Origin: Macrotis lagotis
Taxonomy: Eukaryota; Chordata; Mammalia; Peramelemorphia; Peramelidae
NCBI RefSeq assembly: GCF_037893015.1
Contig: NC_133665.1
Span: 194,552,146 to 194,616,145 of the forward strand
DNA length: 64,000 nt
Direction of reading: 5' to 3'
Part shown: one piece after another, positions 24,501 to 29,454 of the stretch
How the letters are laid out: the number at the start of each line of letters is the position of its first letter
Numbering within the stretch: position 1 is the first letter of the stretch
Notes under the pieces: model-generated
Database searches by the model: none
Told to the model about the DNA's origin: nothing
Seen by the model: the letters and a program-made list of their open reading frames with translations, nothing else
Program-made: the position numbers and the translations under genes

Positions 24501-27500
24501 TGAAGAACCCTGACGATGCCAGCTCTGCACCCAGCACCCATCAGTCCCAGCCATCTCGCATTAAGATACTTGATGCAAGAGGACACTGACTAGAAGGTGA
24601 TTAATGGGTTCAAACCAAAGGGACAGAACCCTAACACAGGCAGGCTACAAACACCAAAGCCCATGCTGTAGAGCATGCTATGGGTTGACATTTTCCTACT
24701 TGGCCATTCTGACCCAGAGAACAGCCAGTGACCTGCCTGCCTGGCTTCTGTCCTCCCTGGCTTACCTTATAGTTCTGGTGGGACTCAAAGTTAGAGAGTG
24801 GAGTGTTGCAGGCCGTCGAGAAGGGCATCACCTTCACCCCGCGGTAAACCAGCCCTTTGTCATAGAGCTGCCGGAACACCCACCTGGGGAAGGCAGGAAG
24901 CTCATCAATGTTACGAGAAAAGGGAAGTCTGCCAAGGCCTGATCTCCAGCCAACATGAGGGACTATTCTGAGAGTGGAGCCCCAAGAGGTGAGAGCTGAG
25001 CACAACCTGCTGCAGCAAGACTCCAGACCTCATCTTTCTCCACTGCAATGTCTGAATCAGCCTAGCTGAGCATGGACATTGGAGAGCAGCCAATAGATCA
25101 TTTGGCTCCAAAGTGCCAACTCATGTGCTGAGCAAGACAGGGAGAGGTAGGGGGTCCAGCGGGTCAAAGAGGGAAAGTCCATGCTGACAGTCCATGACCC
25201 TGCACACCAGGAGTGACAGTGCCAGGCTTAACTCACCACACCGACTCCATGAACTGGGGGTACAGGGTTTTATAGTCATTCTCAAAGTCAATCCAGCGGC
25301 CTAGCCTGGAGATAGTGACCTGGTGAAGCAGGAATGAGGTCATTAGTGAGTGGTGTCCATCATCTCCAGGAGAGCTCCCCAGGCTCCACCTTCTGTCTAC
25401 CTACAAGAGAGCTACTGCTTGTGGTGTGCTGGGACCTCCTGCTACAGGAGAAAGAACTGGACAAGGGTAGAGACACCCATCCTCAATTGGGGAACGATCA
25501 AGTAGGTTGTTACGTACGTGATTGTGGTGAAACATTACTGAACTACTGTCTCACAGAAATGTGGAAATGCTGTAACAAAGGAGATGAACAGAACCAAAAG
25601 AATGCCCTATAAAATTAACAATACTGTTTTAAGAACTGAGCAAAGAGATTATTTTGCCTACTATCCATACCGAATTTAGACACTGTAGTCGGAGAAACTG
25701 ATAACTAAAAGTATGTACAGAATAACTTTACACGTAGGCATATTTGTATCTAATGTTTAAAAAGAACACCAAGCAGTACCTAATAGAGTTACAGGTTCAT
25801 GTGCAAACTTCCAAAAAGAACCCATCTATTATGGAAATGTTGGTTTTAGTTTTTAAATTAAAAATAAGATAAAACTTAAAAAAAGTGTGTGTGGGGGAGG
25901 TGGCAGAACCAGGTGAAGCAGAAAAAGATGAAAAGAATCCTGAACTAGCGGATCTTGTTTAAATTGGGTGGAGACTCCCTACTCTTAAGGTATAAAGCAA
26001 CTACTATGTTCCAGGGTTTAATGTAAAATCTGGATCCTGACCTCCTCAGAATTCACTCTCTACTGGAATCCACCTTTTGCCCTCTGATAAGGGCAGGACC
26101 ATAAAAATCTGGGTGGGACCTCCTTTGGCAGCCAGTCTTCCCGGGCTTCCTGGCCCAGTGAAGCCCAGCTCTTTTTGTCTGTTTTCCTTTATCTACCACA
26201 AATTTTTATTTACTTTTCACCCTCATTTTCCCAGGTGTGAATAATGAGTCCTCACTGACAGACAGAAGGAAACTCGAGTAGCCAGGGGCTATACAGGAGG
26301 AGCTCATGTCCAACATTTTCGGAGCATAGCATCTCAGAGAGTATTCTGGATGGATGTCCAAGACCTGACCTGGTTCACTACCCTTAGCTCTGTGAGCCCA
26401 GGATGATATAGCCCAGAACGGGGAGCCAGTCCCCAGAGGCACAAGGTCTCTCAGACATGTCAGATACTGGAGAGAGTCTACCCACAAAGCCGATGCTTGA
26501 TACCTTCCACTCGGCTGAGTATCTCATGACAATCCCTCTGCACTGCCGATTGTACTCGGCGATGCCCATCTTGGCCACATCCTCCGGCCCTTTGATTCCC
26601 AGGGACTTGTCGATCTCGTATTCCTGAAAGGAGAAGCCATGCTGAGAATCAAGCCTGGTCCCTGAGGCTCCCATTCCTTATCATTTGTCCACAAAGGGTC
26701 CCCCCTACTGAGGCTCTGGAGTTTCAAGAGCCCCACATTCCACTGGGCCAGGAGAGGCCCCAGAGAGTCCCCCAAAATGGGACCAGGAGGCCAACAGAAA
26801 ACCTTAAGGTTTTCCTGCTGACAGACATCCAGGGGTGGCTGCCGGTACTGGCGTGAAACCAGAGCCCCCCCCCCCCCAATCTTCCGAGGCCAAGCCTACC
26901 ACAGGCAAGCCGTGGCAATCCCAGCCAAATCTTCTGTCCACATGAAATCCACTCTGGTGAGCATATCTGGTGACGATGTCCTTGATGGTGCCTGCTAGAA
27001 TGTGGCCATAGTGAGGAAGTCCTGTTGCAAATGGAGGTCCATCGTAAAAGGTAAACCTGTGGAAGACAGGGAGGAGAAAGGGGACATCACACTATCAGTT
27101 CAGAGTACCTCAGGACTAAAATCCGGGGTCACGGCATGACTGGATCTAGGAAGCCCCAACAAATCCTGTGGAACTGAGTAATACTGAGCTTTTTGAGAGG
27201 CAGGGAAGTTTAAGGTCTGCCTGCTTAAAATAACAACGCGAGAGTCTGCCAAGCTGCGTTTGGGGGAGCCAATGTCTCCAGGCAGGTGGAGTGGTGCACG
27301 CTCCGCTCTCTCACCTCAGGCTCCTGAAGGGGGCACATGAGAAGATGGGAGAGACCTGAGTGGGATGAGAGAGGAAGGGAGTCTGGGATGGGGAGGCCTC
27401 AGGGAGGGTCTGAAAGCCAGGATCTGGAGGCCCTCGGGGCGAGTGGGACCACTTGGGTCGGAGGGCACGCCGTCGTGCCGTCTGCTTCCCTTTCACAAAA

Positions 27501-27628
27501 CCCGCTCACCTGGGCTTGCTTCTAGACTGCTTCAAGCATTCCTTGAAACAGTTAAAGCGGGTCCAGAACTCCAAAACCTTCTCCTCCTCGGCAGGAAAGT
27601 GGATGTTTTCTGGGACGGGCTGAACCAT
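253..27628 (-). CDS. IARS1: Isoleucyl-tRNA synthetase, cytoplasmic (spliced, 3' part missing)
   Basis: Spliced coding region of cytosolic isoleucyl-tRNA synthetase, which charges tRNA-Ile and belongs to the multi-synthetase complex. 29 coding exons keep reading phase throughout and give about 1,094 residues; I recall about 1,260 in human, so the C-terminal exons lie left of base 1. Seen in order: N-terminus [20 protein letters not shown]; class I HYGH motif (exon 3); editing (CP1) domain with [10 protein letters not shown] (exon 7) and [13 protein letters not shown] (exon 10); [13 protein letters not shown] (exon 14); KMSKR loop (exon 18); anticodon-binding helices (exons 20-26). The start is the ATG at 27626-27628, matching the human N-terminus. 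Odd points are a GC donor after exon 7 and a weak donor after exon 27. Gene identity is very secure; exon edges are set by hand. Confidence 0.96.
720..896 (-). CDS. IARS1: IARS1 exon 29
   Basis: Encodes [20 protein letters not shown], then [20 protein letters not shown] and [19 protein letters not shown]. The acceptor is a less usual TTTGAAG|TGC; donor CAG|GTGAG. Confidence 0.92.
1034..1129 (-). CDS. IARS1: IARS1 exon 28
   Basis: Encodes [20 protein letters not shown] then [12 protein letters not shown]. Acceptor CCACAG, donor AAG|GTGAG. Confidence 0.94.
1518..1538 (+). repeat. (AC)n microsatellite
   Basis: Short CA run within a wider CACA-rich stretch (1,470-1,540) in an IARS1 intron. Confidence 0.9.
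1866..1995 (+). mobile_element. MIR-type SINE in IARS1 intron
   Basis: MIR-like core CCAAGTTCAAATACTACCTT, then GGGCAAGCTGCCTGCTTCAG and AACGGGGACAAGAATAG. Confidence 0.65.
2127..2239 (-). CDS. IARS1: IARS1 exon 27 (weak donor)
   Basis: Encodes [20 protein letters not shown] then [17 protein letters not shown]. Acceptor CCACAG. The frame-keeping donor is CAG|GTCCTC, a GT site with poor +3 to +6 bases. Confidence 0.88.
2827..3001 (-). CDS. IARS1: IARS1 exon 26
   Basis: Encodes [20 protein letters not shown], then [20 protein letters not shown] and [18 protein letters not shown]. Acceptor TGTAG, donor ACCG|GTATG, ends in phase 1. Confidence 0.94.
3280..3363 (-). CDS. IARS1: IARS1 exon 25
   Basis: Encodes [20 protein letters not shown] then SLEKYILE. 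Acceptor CTCCAG, donor GAG|GTGAGTGA. Confidence 0.93.
3569..3671 (-). CDS. IARS1: IARS1 exon 24
   Basis: Encodes [20 protein letters not shown] then [14 protein letters not shown]. Acceptor CACCAG, donor AAA|GTGAG. Confidence 0.94.
3902..4023 (-). CDS. IARS1: IARS1 exon 23
   Basis: Encodes [20 protein letters not shown] then [20 protein letters not shown]. Acceptor ACACAG, donor CCG|GTGAG, ends in phase 2. Confidence 0.94.
4518..4595 (-). CDS. IARS1: IARS1 exon 22
   Basis: Encodes [20 protein letters not shown] then SLCKLM. Acceptor CTTTAG, donor ATG|GTGAGTG. Confidence 0.91.
4974..5065 (-). CDS. IARS1: IARS1 exon 21
   Basis: Encodes [20 protein letters not shown] then [10 protein letters not shown] in the anticodon-binding domain. 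Acceptor CTCCAG, donor AAG|GTGAGT. Confidence 0.94.
5369..5489 (-). CDS. IARS1: IARS1 exon 20
   Basis: Encodes [20 protein letters not shown] then [20 protein letters not shown]. Acceptor TGGCAG, donor GCTG|GTGAGG, ends in phase 1. Confidence 0.93.
6547..6574 (+). repeat. (GAGGCA)n short tandem repeat
   Basis: About four and a half copies of GAGGCA in the large IARS1 intron. Confidence 0.85.
6760..7440 (+). mobile_element. L1/HAL1 ORF1 fragment (ancient)
   Basis: A-rich sequence whose translation resembles an L1-type ORF1 N-terminus and coiled coil ([29 protein letters not shown]), broken and split by the SINE at 6,941-7,092. Confidence 0.55.
6941..7092 (+). mobile_element. tRNA-derived marsupial SINE
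   Basis: Canonical copy: GGGCAGCTAGGTGGCACAGT head, TTCAAATCC box B, CCATTGCCTTGCAAAAACC end and a poly(A) tail. Imperfect flanking duplication GTTTTGGAAG / GTTTTTAGAAG. Confidence 0.88.
7441..9130 (+). mobile_element. HAL1 copy in IARS1 intron (diverged)
   Basis: Homologous to the element at 59,580-62,698 but on the plus strand. The 5'-UTR-like part runs from about 7,441 to 7,930; ORF1 starts near 7,930 (ATGAGTAAACAG), and a coiled-coil piece at 8,244-8,546 reads [20 protein letters not shown]. The C-terminal part is at 8,560-8,760 and the 3' UTR at 8,760-9,130 (shared string AGGAGCTTTTATAGATGAAG). The reading frame is broken many times. A SINE splits the 5' UTR. More 3'-UTR-like sequence, ending in AAAATAAAATAC, may continue to about 10,753. 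Confidence 0.75.
7736..7890 (+). mobile_element. tRNA-derived marsupial SINE
   Basis: Head GACGGCTAGGTGGCATAGTG, tail CATTTGCCTTGCAAAAAAAA. Flanked by AAAAGCTCAGGAAG and AAAAACTCAGGAGC (imperfect target duplication) inside the HAL1 5' UTR. Confidence 0.88.
9233..9389 (+). mobile_element. tRNA-derived marsupial SINE
   Basis: Head GGGACAGCTAGGTGGTGTAA, box B AGTTCAAATCTGG, A-rich tail. An older SINE fragment on the other strand lies directly downstream. Confidence 0.86.
9395..9487 (-). mobile_element. SINE fragment
   Basis: Minus strand reads GGGCTGCTAGGTAGTGCTGT then GGATAGAGC and GAGTTCAAATGTGG. It is the 5' part of the same SINE family, truncated. Confidence 0.75.
9820..9958 (-). mobile_element. 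tRNA-derived marsupial SINE
   Basis: Plus strand shows the reverse order: TTTTGCAAGGCAGTGGGATT, GGTCACACAGCTAAG, TTTGAACTCAGGTCC. Head partly lost. Confidence 0.8.
11786..11930 (-). CDS. IARS1: IARS1 exon 19
   Basis: Encodes [20 protein letters not shown], then [20 protein letters not shown] and QNILRLHK. Acceptor GTCGCAG, donor AAG|GTATG. The next exon is 6.3 kb away across a LINE-filled intron. Confidence 0.94.
12816..12899 (-). CDS. IARS1: IARS1 exon 18 (KMSKR loop)
   Basis: Encodes [20 protein letters not shown] then KYGADAL. KMSKR is the second class I synthetase signature. Acceptor TTCCAG, donor GCG|GTGAGG, ends in phase 2. Confidence 0.95.
13080..13140 (+). repeat. (ATCC)n / CACC-type microsatellite
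   Basis: Imperfect ATCC run ending ATCCATCCATCCATCCATC, 60 bases from IARS1 exon 17. Confidence 0.88.
13200..13286 (-). CDS. IARS1: IARS1 exon 17
   Basis: Encodes [20 protein letters not shown] then IANGLILA. Acceptor CTTAG, donor CTAG|GTACAG, ends in phase 2. Confidence 0.92.
   Translation of the reverse strand, partial: VLHSAGASYSTLWEASLQERDCQRADPG
14080..14210 (-). mobile_element. MIR fragment
   Basis: Minus-oriented MIR core CCCATTTTACAGGAGAGGAG and AACTTGCCCAAGGTCACTC. Confidence 0.65.
14438..14632 (-). CDS. IARS1: IARS1 exon 16
   Basis: Encodes [20 protein letters not shown], then [20 protein letters not shown] and the [14 protein letters not shown] region of the catalytic core. Acceptor CACAG, donor ATG|GTGAG. 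Confidence 0.94.
14753..14826 (-). CDS. IARS1: IARS1 exon 15
   Basis: Encodes [20 protein letters not shown] then LHRE. Acceptor GGCAG, donor AG|GTCAGTG, ends in phase 2. Confidence 0.91.
15134..15260 (-). CDS. IARS1: IARS1 exon 14
   Basis: Encodes [20 protein letters not shown] then [20 protein letters not shown] and EE. The [11 protein letters not shown] segment is part of the Rossmann active site. Acceptor CTGCAG, donor GAG|GTACG. Confidence 0.94.
15436..15563 (+). repeat. Compound (GT)n-(GA)n microsatellite
   Basis: A (GT)14 run at 15436-15463, then a purine tract of GA and GACA units to about 15,563, close to the 3' side of IARS1 exon 13. Confidence 0.93.
15671..15769 (-). CDS. IARS1: IARS1 exon 13
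   Basis: Encodes [20 protein letters not shown] then [12 protein letters not shown]. Acceptor CTCAG, donor CTG|GTGAG, ends in phase 2. Confidence 0.93.
15851..15942 (-). CDS. IARS1: IARS1 exon 12
   Basis: Encodes [20 protein letters not shown] then [10 protein letters not shown]. Acceptor CTCAG, donor AG|GTGAG, ends in phase 2. Confidence 0.93.
15943..17544 (-). other. IARS1: IARS1 intron 11 (1.6 kb)
   Basis: Apart from the MIR fragment, I see only GC-rich unique sequence without a gene. Confidence 0.8.
16363..16480 (-). mobile_element. MIR fragment
   Basis: Minus-oriented MIR core CTCCATTTTACAGATAAGGA, followed by a diverged GGGACACAGCTAT. Confidence 0.65.
17545..17667 (-). CDS. IARS1: IARS1 exon 11
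   Basis: Encodes [20 protein letters not shown] then [20 protein letters not shown] and K. Acceptor TTTTTCAG, donor AAG|GTATG. Confidence 0.94.
18470..18560 (-). mobile_element. L2-type 3' tail fragment
   Basis: ATTAGGGACCTATGCTGTGC and CTGCCCTCAATAAGTTGTCT resemble the reverse complement of the L2-type tail. Confidence 0.5.
18636..18731 (-). CDS. IARS1: IARS1 exon 10 (editing site)
   Basis: Encodes [20 protein letters not shown] then [21 protein letters not shown] is the conserved post-transfer editing segment. Acceptor CACAG, donor GCT|GTGAG. Confidence 0.94.
19148..19225 (-). mobile_element. MIR fragment
   Basis: TTACTTTACAGAAGAAGAAA, then TTTGAACCCAGGGTTT and ACTCTAACCACTGAGTCACC. Confidence 0.65.
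19945..20005 (-). CDS. IARS1: IARS1 exon 9
   Basis: Encodes [20 protein letters not shown], aligned with human FPGAYLKGKKYRPLFDYFLK. Acceptor CTAG, donor AAG|GTAAG. Confidence 0.92.
20154..20241 (-). CDS. IARS1: IARS1 exon 8
   Basis: Encodes [20 protein letters not shown] then EGDYVILE. Acceptor CCCAG|TC, donor AG|GTGAG, ends in phase 2. Confidence 0.9.
20825..20850 (+). repeat. (GT)n microsatellite
   Basis: Thirteen GT units in an IARS1 intron. Confidence 0.95.
21599..21746 (-). CDS. IARS1: IARS1 exon 7 (editing domain, GC donor)
   Basis: Encodes [20 protein letters not shown], then [20 protein letters not shown] and PDLQYVKLQ. The threonine-rich [10 protein letters not shown] lies in the CP1 editing domain. 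Only a GC donor (CAAG|GCAAGT) keeps frame into exon 8, giving KLQVTATGR against human KIKDVARGR. Confidence 0.92.
22880..23170 (+). mobile_element. L2-type LINE 3' fragment
   Basis: TTCCTTCAAGTCCCAGCTAA, GAGGAAGCCTTTCCCAACCC and TAAGCTCCTGGAAGGAGAGG match the L2 3'-UTR pattern. Confidence 0.65.
23421..23575 (+). mobile_element. tRNA-derived marsupial SINE with target duplication
   Basis: Complete copy (GGTGGCTAGGTGGCGCAGTG to an A-rich tail) flanked by 17-bp duplications AAGATGCCACACAGCAG (23404-23420) and AAGATGCCATACAGCAG (23576-23592), which differ at one base. Confidence 0.9.
23632..23712 (-). mobile_element. 5'-truncated SINE with target duplication
   Basis: Only the 3' half is present, preceded on the plus strand by a T-run. 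Flanked by perfect TTTTCCCTTGATCTT duplications at 23617-23631 and 23713-23727, so the truncation occurred at insertion. Confidence 0.88.
24766..24883 (-). CDS. IARS1: IARS1 exon 6
   Basis: Encodes [20 protein letters not shown] then [19 protein letters not shown]. Acceptor CCCCAG, donor AAG|GTAAG. Confidence 0.94.
25237..25319 (-). CDS. IARS1: IARS1 exon 5
   Basis: Encodes [20 protein letters not shown] then PQFMESVW. Acceptor CACCAG, donor TG|GTGAGT, ends in phase 2. Confidence 0.93.
25440..25880 (+). mobile_element. L1/HAL1-type 3' end fragment
   Basis: CTCAATTGGGGAACGATCAA, GAGATGAACAGAACCAAAAG and the A/T-rich downstream part resemble marsupial L1-type 3' UTRs. Decayed. Confidence 0.55.
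26504..26623 (-). CDS. IARS1: IARS1 exon 4
   Basis: Encodes [20 protein letters not shown] through VMRYSAEWK, almost identical to human. Acceptor TTTCAG, donor AAG|GTATC, phase 0 to phase 0. Confidence 0.94.
26900..27056 (-). CDS. IARS1: IARS1 exon 3 (HIGH-type motif)
   Basis: Encodes [20 protein letters not shown] followed by [24 protein letters not shown] is the class I synthetase ATP-binding signature. Acceptor CACAG, donor GTG|GTAGG, ends in phase 0. Confidence 0.95.
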
Positions 27629-27635
27629 CTCGTCG
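27510..27635 (-). CDS. IARS1: IARS1 exon 2 (start codon)
   Basis: Acceptor CCCCCCAG, seven 5'-UTR bases (CGACGAG), then the ATG at 27628-27626. It encodes [20 protein letters not shown] through KQSRSKP and ends in phase 2 at donor AG|GTGAG. Confidence 0.92.
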
Positions 27636-27639
27636 CTGG

Positions 27640-28320
27640 GGGGAGAGGAGCTCCGTGGGGTCCTGCTGAGGCCAGGAAGGAGACCCCGCGGGCTCCCTCC
27701 GGCTGGGAAAGGGTGGCGACCCTCGGTGCCGCTTCCAGGGGCCCGGGCCCCACGGCCGGTAGGCCGAGCAGCCACCGGGCAGGCGGTGCCGCGGGCCGGG
27801 CGCTCCTGCTCCTCGGCCGGTCCGGATGGGCCCCTCGGCCCGGCCCCCCCGGAGACCCGGGCCCGTCCGGCCCGGCGCAGGCCCCCGAGTGTGCCAGTGA
27901 CCGGGCTGTGGGGGGCGCCGGGCGCCGCGGCCCCCACGCAGGTGTCGCTGGCCGCTTCCTCTAGGCCCGTCTCCACACCCGGAGCTCGCCACTGCGCCGG
28001 CGGCGTCCGGGAACCACGGGGCCCCCGCGGGGCGCTCGCCCGGCCCCGGCCCCCCGCCCCCGGCCCCCCACTCACCTGGCGGCGGCCGCGGCCGCTCTCC
28101 CGGCTGACGCAAGGGCAGGAAAGCATGAGCGGAAGCGGAAGGGAGGGCCCGGAGCCGCCGCGCCCAATCAGCGCCCGCGCCCGGGATCGTGCAGCAACGC
28201 GGTAGCCGATTGGTGGGGCGCCGGGGAGGGGAGGATCCGCGGCCCTGCGCTCCGGAAGGGGAGCCCCGCCCCCCCCGCCGCGCCCCGCCCCGCCCCCCAC
28301 AGAGACTCGGACTCAGACTG
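27640..28320 (-). promoter_or_regulatory. IARS1: IARS1 CpG-island promoter
   Basis: Dense CpG island over the IARS1 5' end. A minus-strand CCAAT box lies at 28209-28213 and an inverted CCAAT at 28164-28168, with a run of GC boxes (CCCCGCCC type) at about 28264-28302. There is no clear TATA box, as is usual for a housekeeping synthetase gene. It ends where the NOL8 3' end begins. Confidence 0.7.
28076..28200 (-). other. IARS1: IARS1 noncoding exon 1 (5' end approximate)
   Basis: A good minus-strand donor (CAG|GTGAGTGG) at 28071-28075 inside the CpG island closes a probable 5'-UTR exon that splices to the acceptor just above 27635. The transcription start is not visible. An ATG at 28124-28126 would be out of frame with the main start after splicing, so if it is transcribed it forms a short uORF. 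Confidence 0.55.
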
Positions 28321-28336
28321 GGGTTCACACGCTCCG

Positions 28337-28344
28337 TTTATATT
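28337..28344 (-). terminator. NOL8: Probable NOL8 poly(A) signal (AATATA/TATAAA variant)
   Basis: The minus strand reads CAAATATAAAC about 110 bases after the NOL8 stop. It overlaps the minor hexamers AATATA and TATAAA and is followed by a GTGTG-containing stretch, as a downstream element should be. It would put cleavage near 28,320, about 100 bp from the IARS1 CCAAT box. Confidence 0.5.
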
Positions 28345-28452
28345 TGTAAAAGCGGGGGGCCCGCGGGGCCCGCACAGCCCCGGCTCCCAGCTCCATCGGG
28401 CCCTTGCTTCCGCGGCTTCTGGGGGTCCGGCTGCCGCGTCCCCGGGGCCCCG

Positions 28453-28500
28453 CTAGGACCGGGCCCTCCTCCGCGCCGCCTTGTGCTTCTTCCGGCAGTC
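28453..28500 (-). CDS. NOL8: NOL8 exon 16 (stop)
   Basis: Encodes DCRKKHKAARRRARS followed by TAG (28453-28455); human ends DCRKKHKDAKRKMKPK. Acceptor CCCTAG. The 3' UTR runs on to about 28,320. Confidence 0.88.
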   Translation of the reverse strand, partial: DCRKKHKAARRRARS

Positions 28501-29410
28501 CTAGGGACAGAGGGGGCTGCAGGGAAGCGCGCCCCGCGCCCCGGGGCCCCGGCCCGGCCGCCCCCGGCCGCCCCCGGCCGCCCCCCACTCACCTGCAGCA
28601 GCGCCAGGGTCCGGGCCTCCCAGTCCTCGCCGCCGGCCCGCGCTCCGGGGCCCCGCCAGAAGGCGCCGGGCCCGGCTGGGGGAGACAGGGGGGAGACGGG
28701 GGGCTCGTGCGGGGCCTGCGCTGAGGTGGCGCGGCCCCCGCACCCCGCGGCCCCCCGCGCCCCGCTCCAGGCCCGTCTTGTCCCGACGCTCGGGCTGCCG
28801 GGTTTCAGGGCTCTGCCTCAGTTTCCCCGGCCTTAAAATGCAGATGCTCTTCCGTGGGCCCCTCCCGGCGTTGCCCCCTCCCACCATCGGGGCTCCTCTC
28901 CCCCGGGCTCCCCAAAGGCTTGTGGCCCCGGCGGGGCTCCCCGCGGCAGAGGAGCCTCTGGCACCGCCGGCTAACCCAGGGCGTGGGGGGCAGCAGGAGG
29001 CCGGCCGGGGAGGGGGCCCTAAGGGCAGCCTCTGGCCATAAGGTCTGACATCGGGAAGGAAAAAGAACCAAGGACAGGAAAGCCTCCCTGACACAAACCA
29101 ACCCGAATTCCCCCTTGGAGGAGGCCCGGGAGAAGCACTGGGAGGAAGGGGGGGCACCCAGGCCTGGGAACTGAGGGGAGCAGAAAAACGTCAGCCCGAG
29201 GGGCCAGAGTTGCCGAGCTCTAACCCAGGGAGACGATGGGGGCGACCCCCAATCTGTCATCTCACACACACACACAGAGGACCTGGGTGGGCAGGGTGTG
29301 GAGGATCTGAAAGGGAGGGGTATGTGTGGAGTGTGAGGGGGTGTCTGTGTGAACCAGGCGTCTGCACACGTGGGCCTACCATCCCACATGGACACCCAGG
29401 GCACACCCCG

Positions 29411-29454
<44 letters not shown>

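Larger units (their letters stand above)
21747..24765 (-). other. IARS1: IARS1 intron 6 (3 kb)
   Basis: Contains an L2 fragment and two SINEs (listed). 21,747-22,880 and 23,730-24,765 show no recognisable gene or repeat. Confidence 0.8.

Noticed and set aside
27506-28328. Overlapping 150-260 codon frames on both strands
   Set aside because: CpG-island artefacts. Only the last part of one frame, from ATG 27628, is the real IARS1 exon 2.
28189-29157. Several 200-codon frames in the NOL8 3' region
   Set aside because: GC-rich shadow frames over NOL8 exons 15-16 and intron 14; no independent homology.
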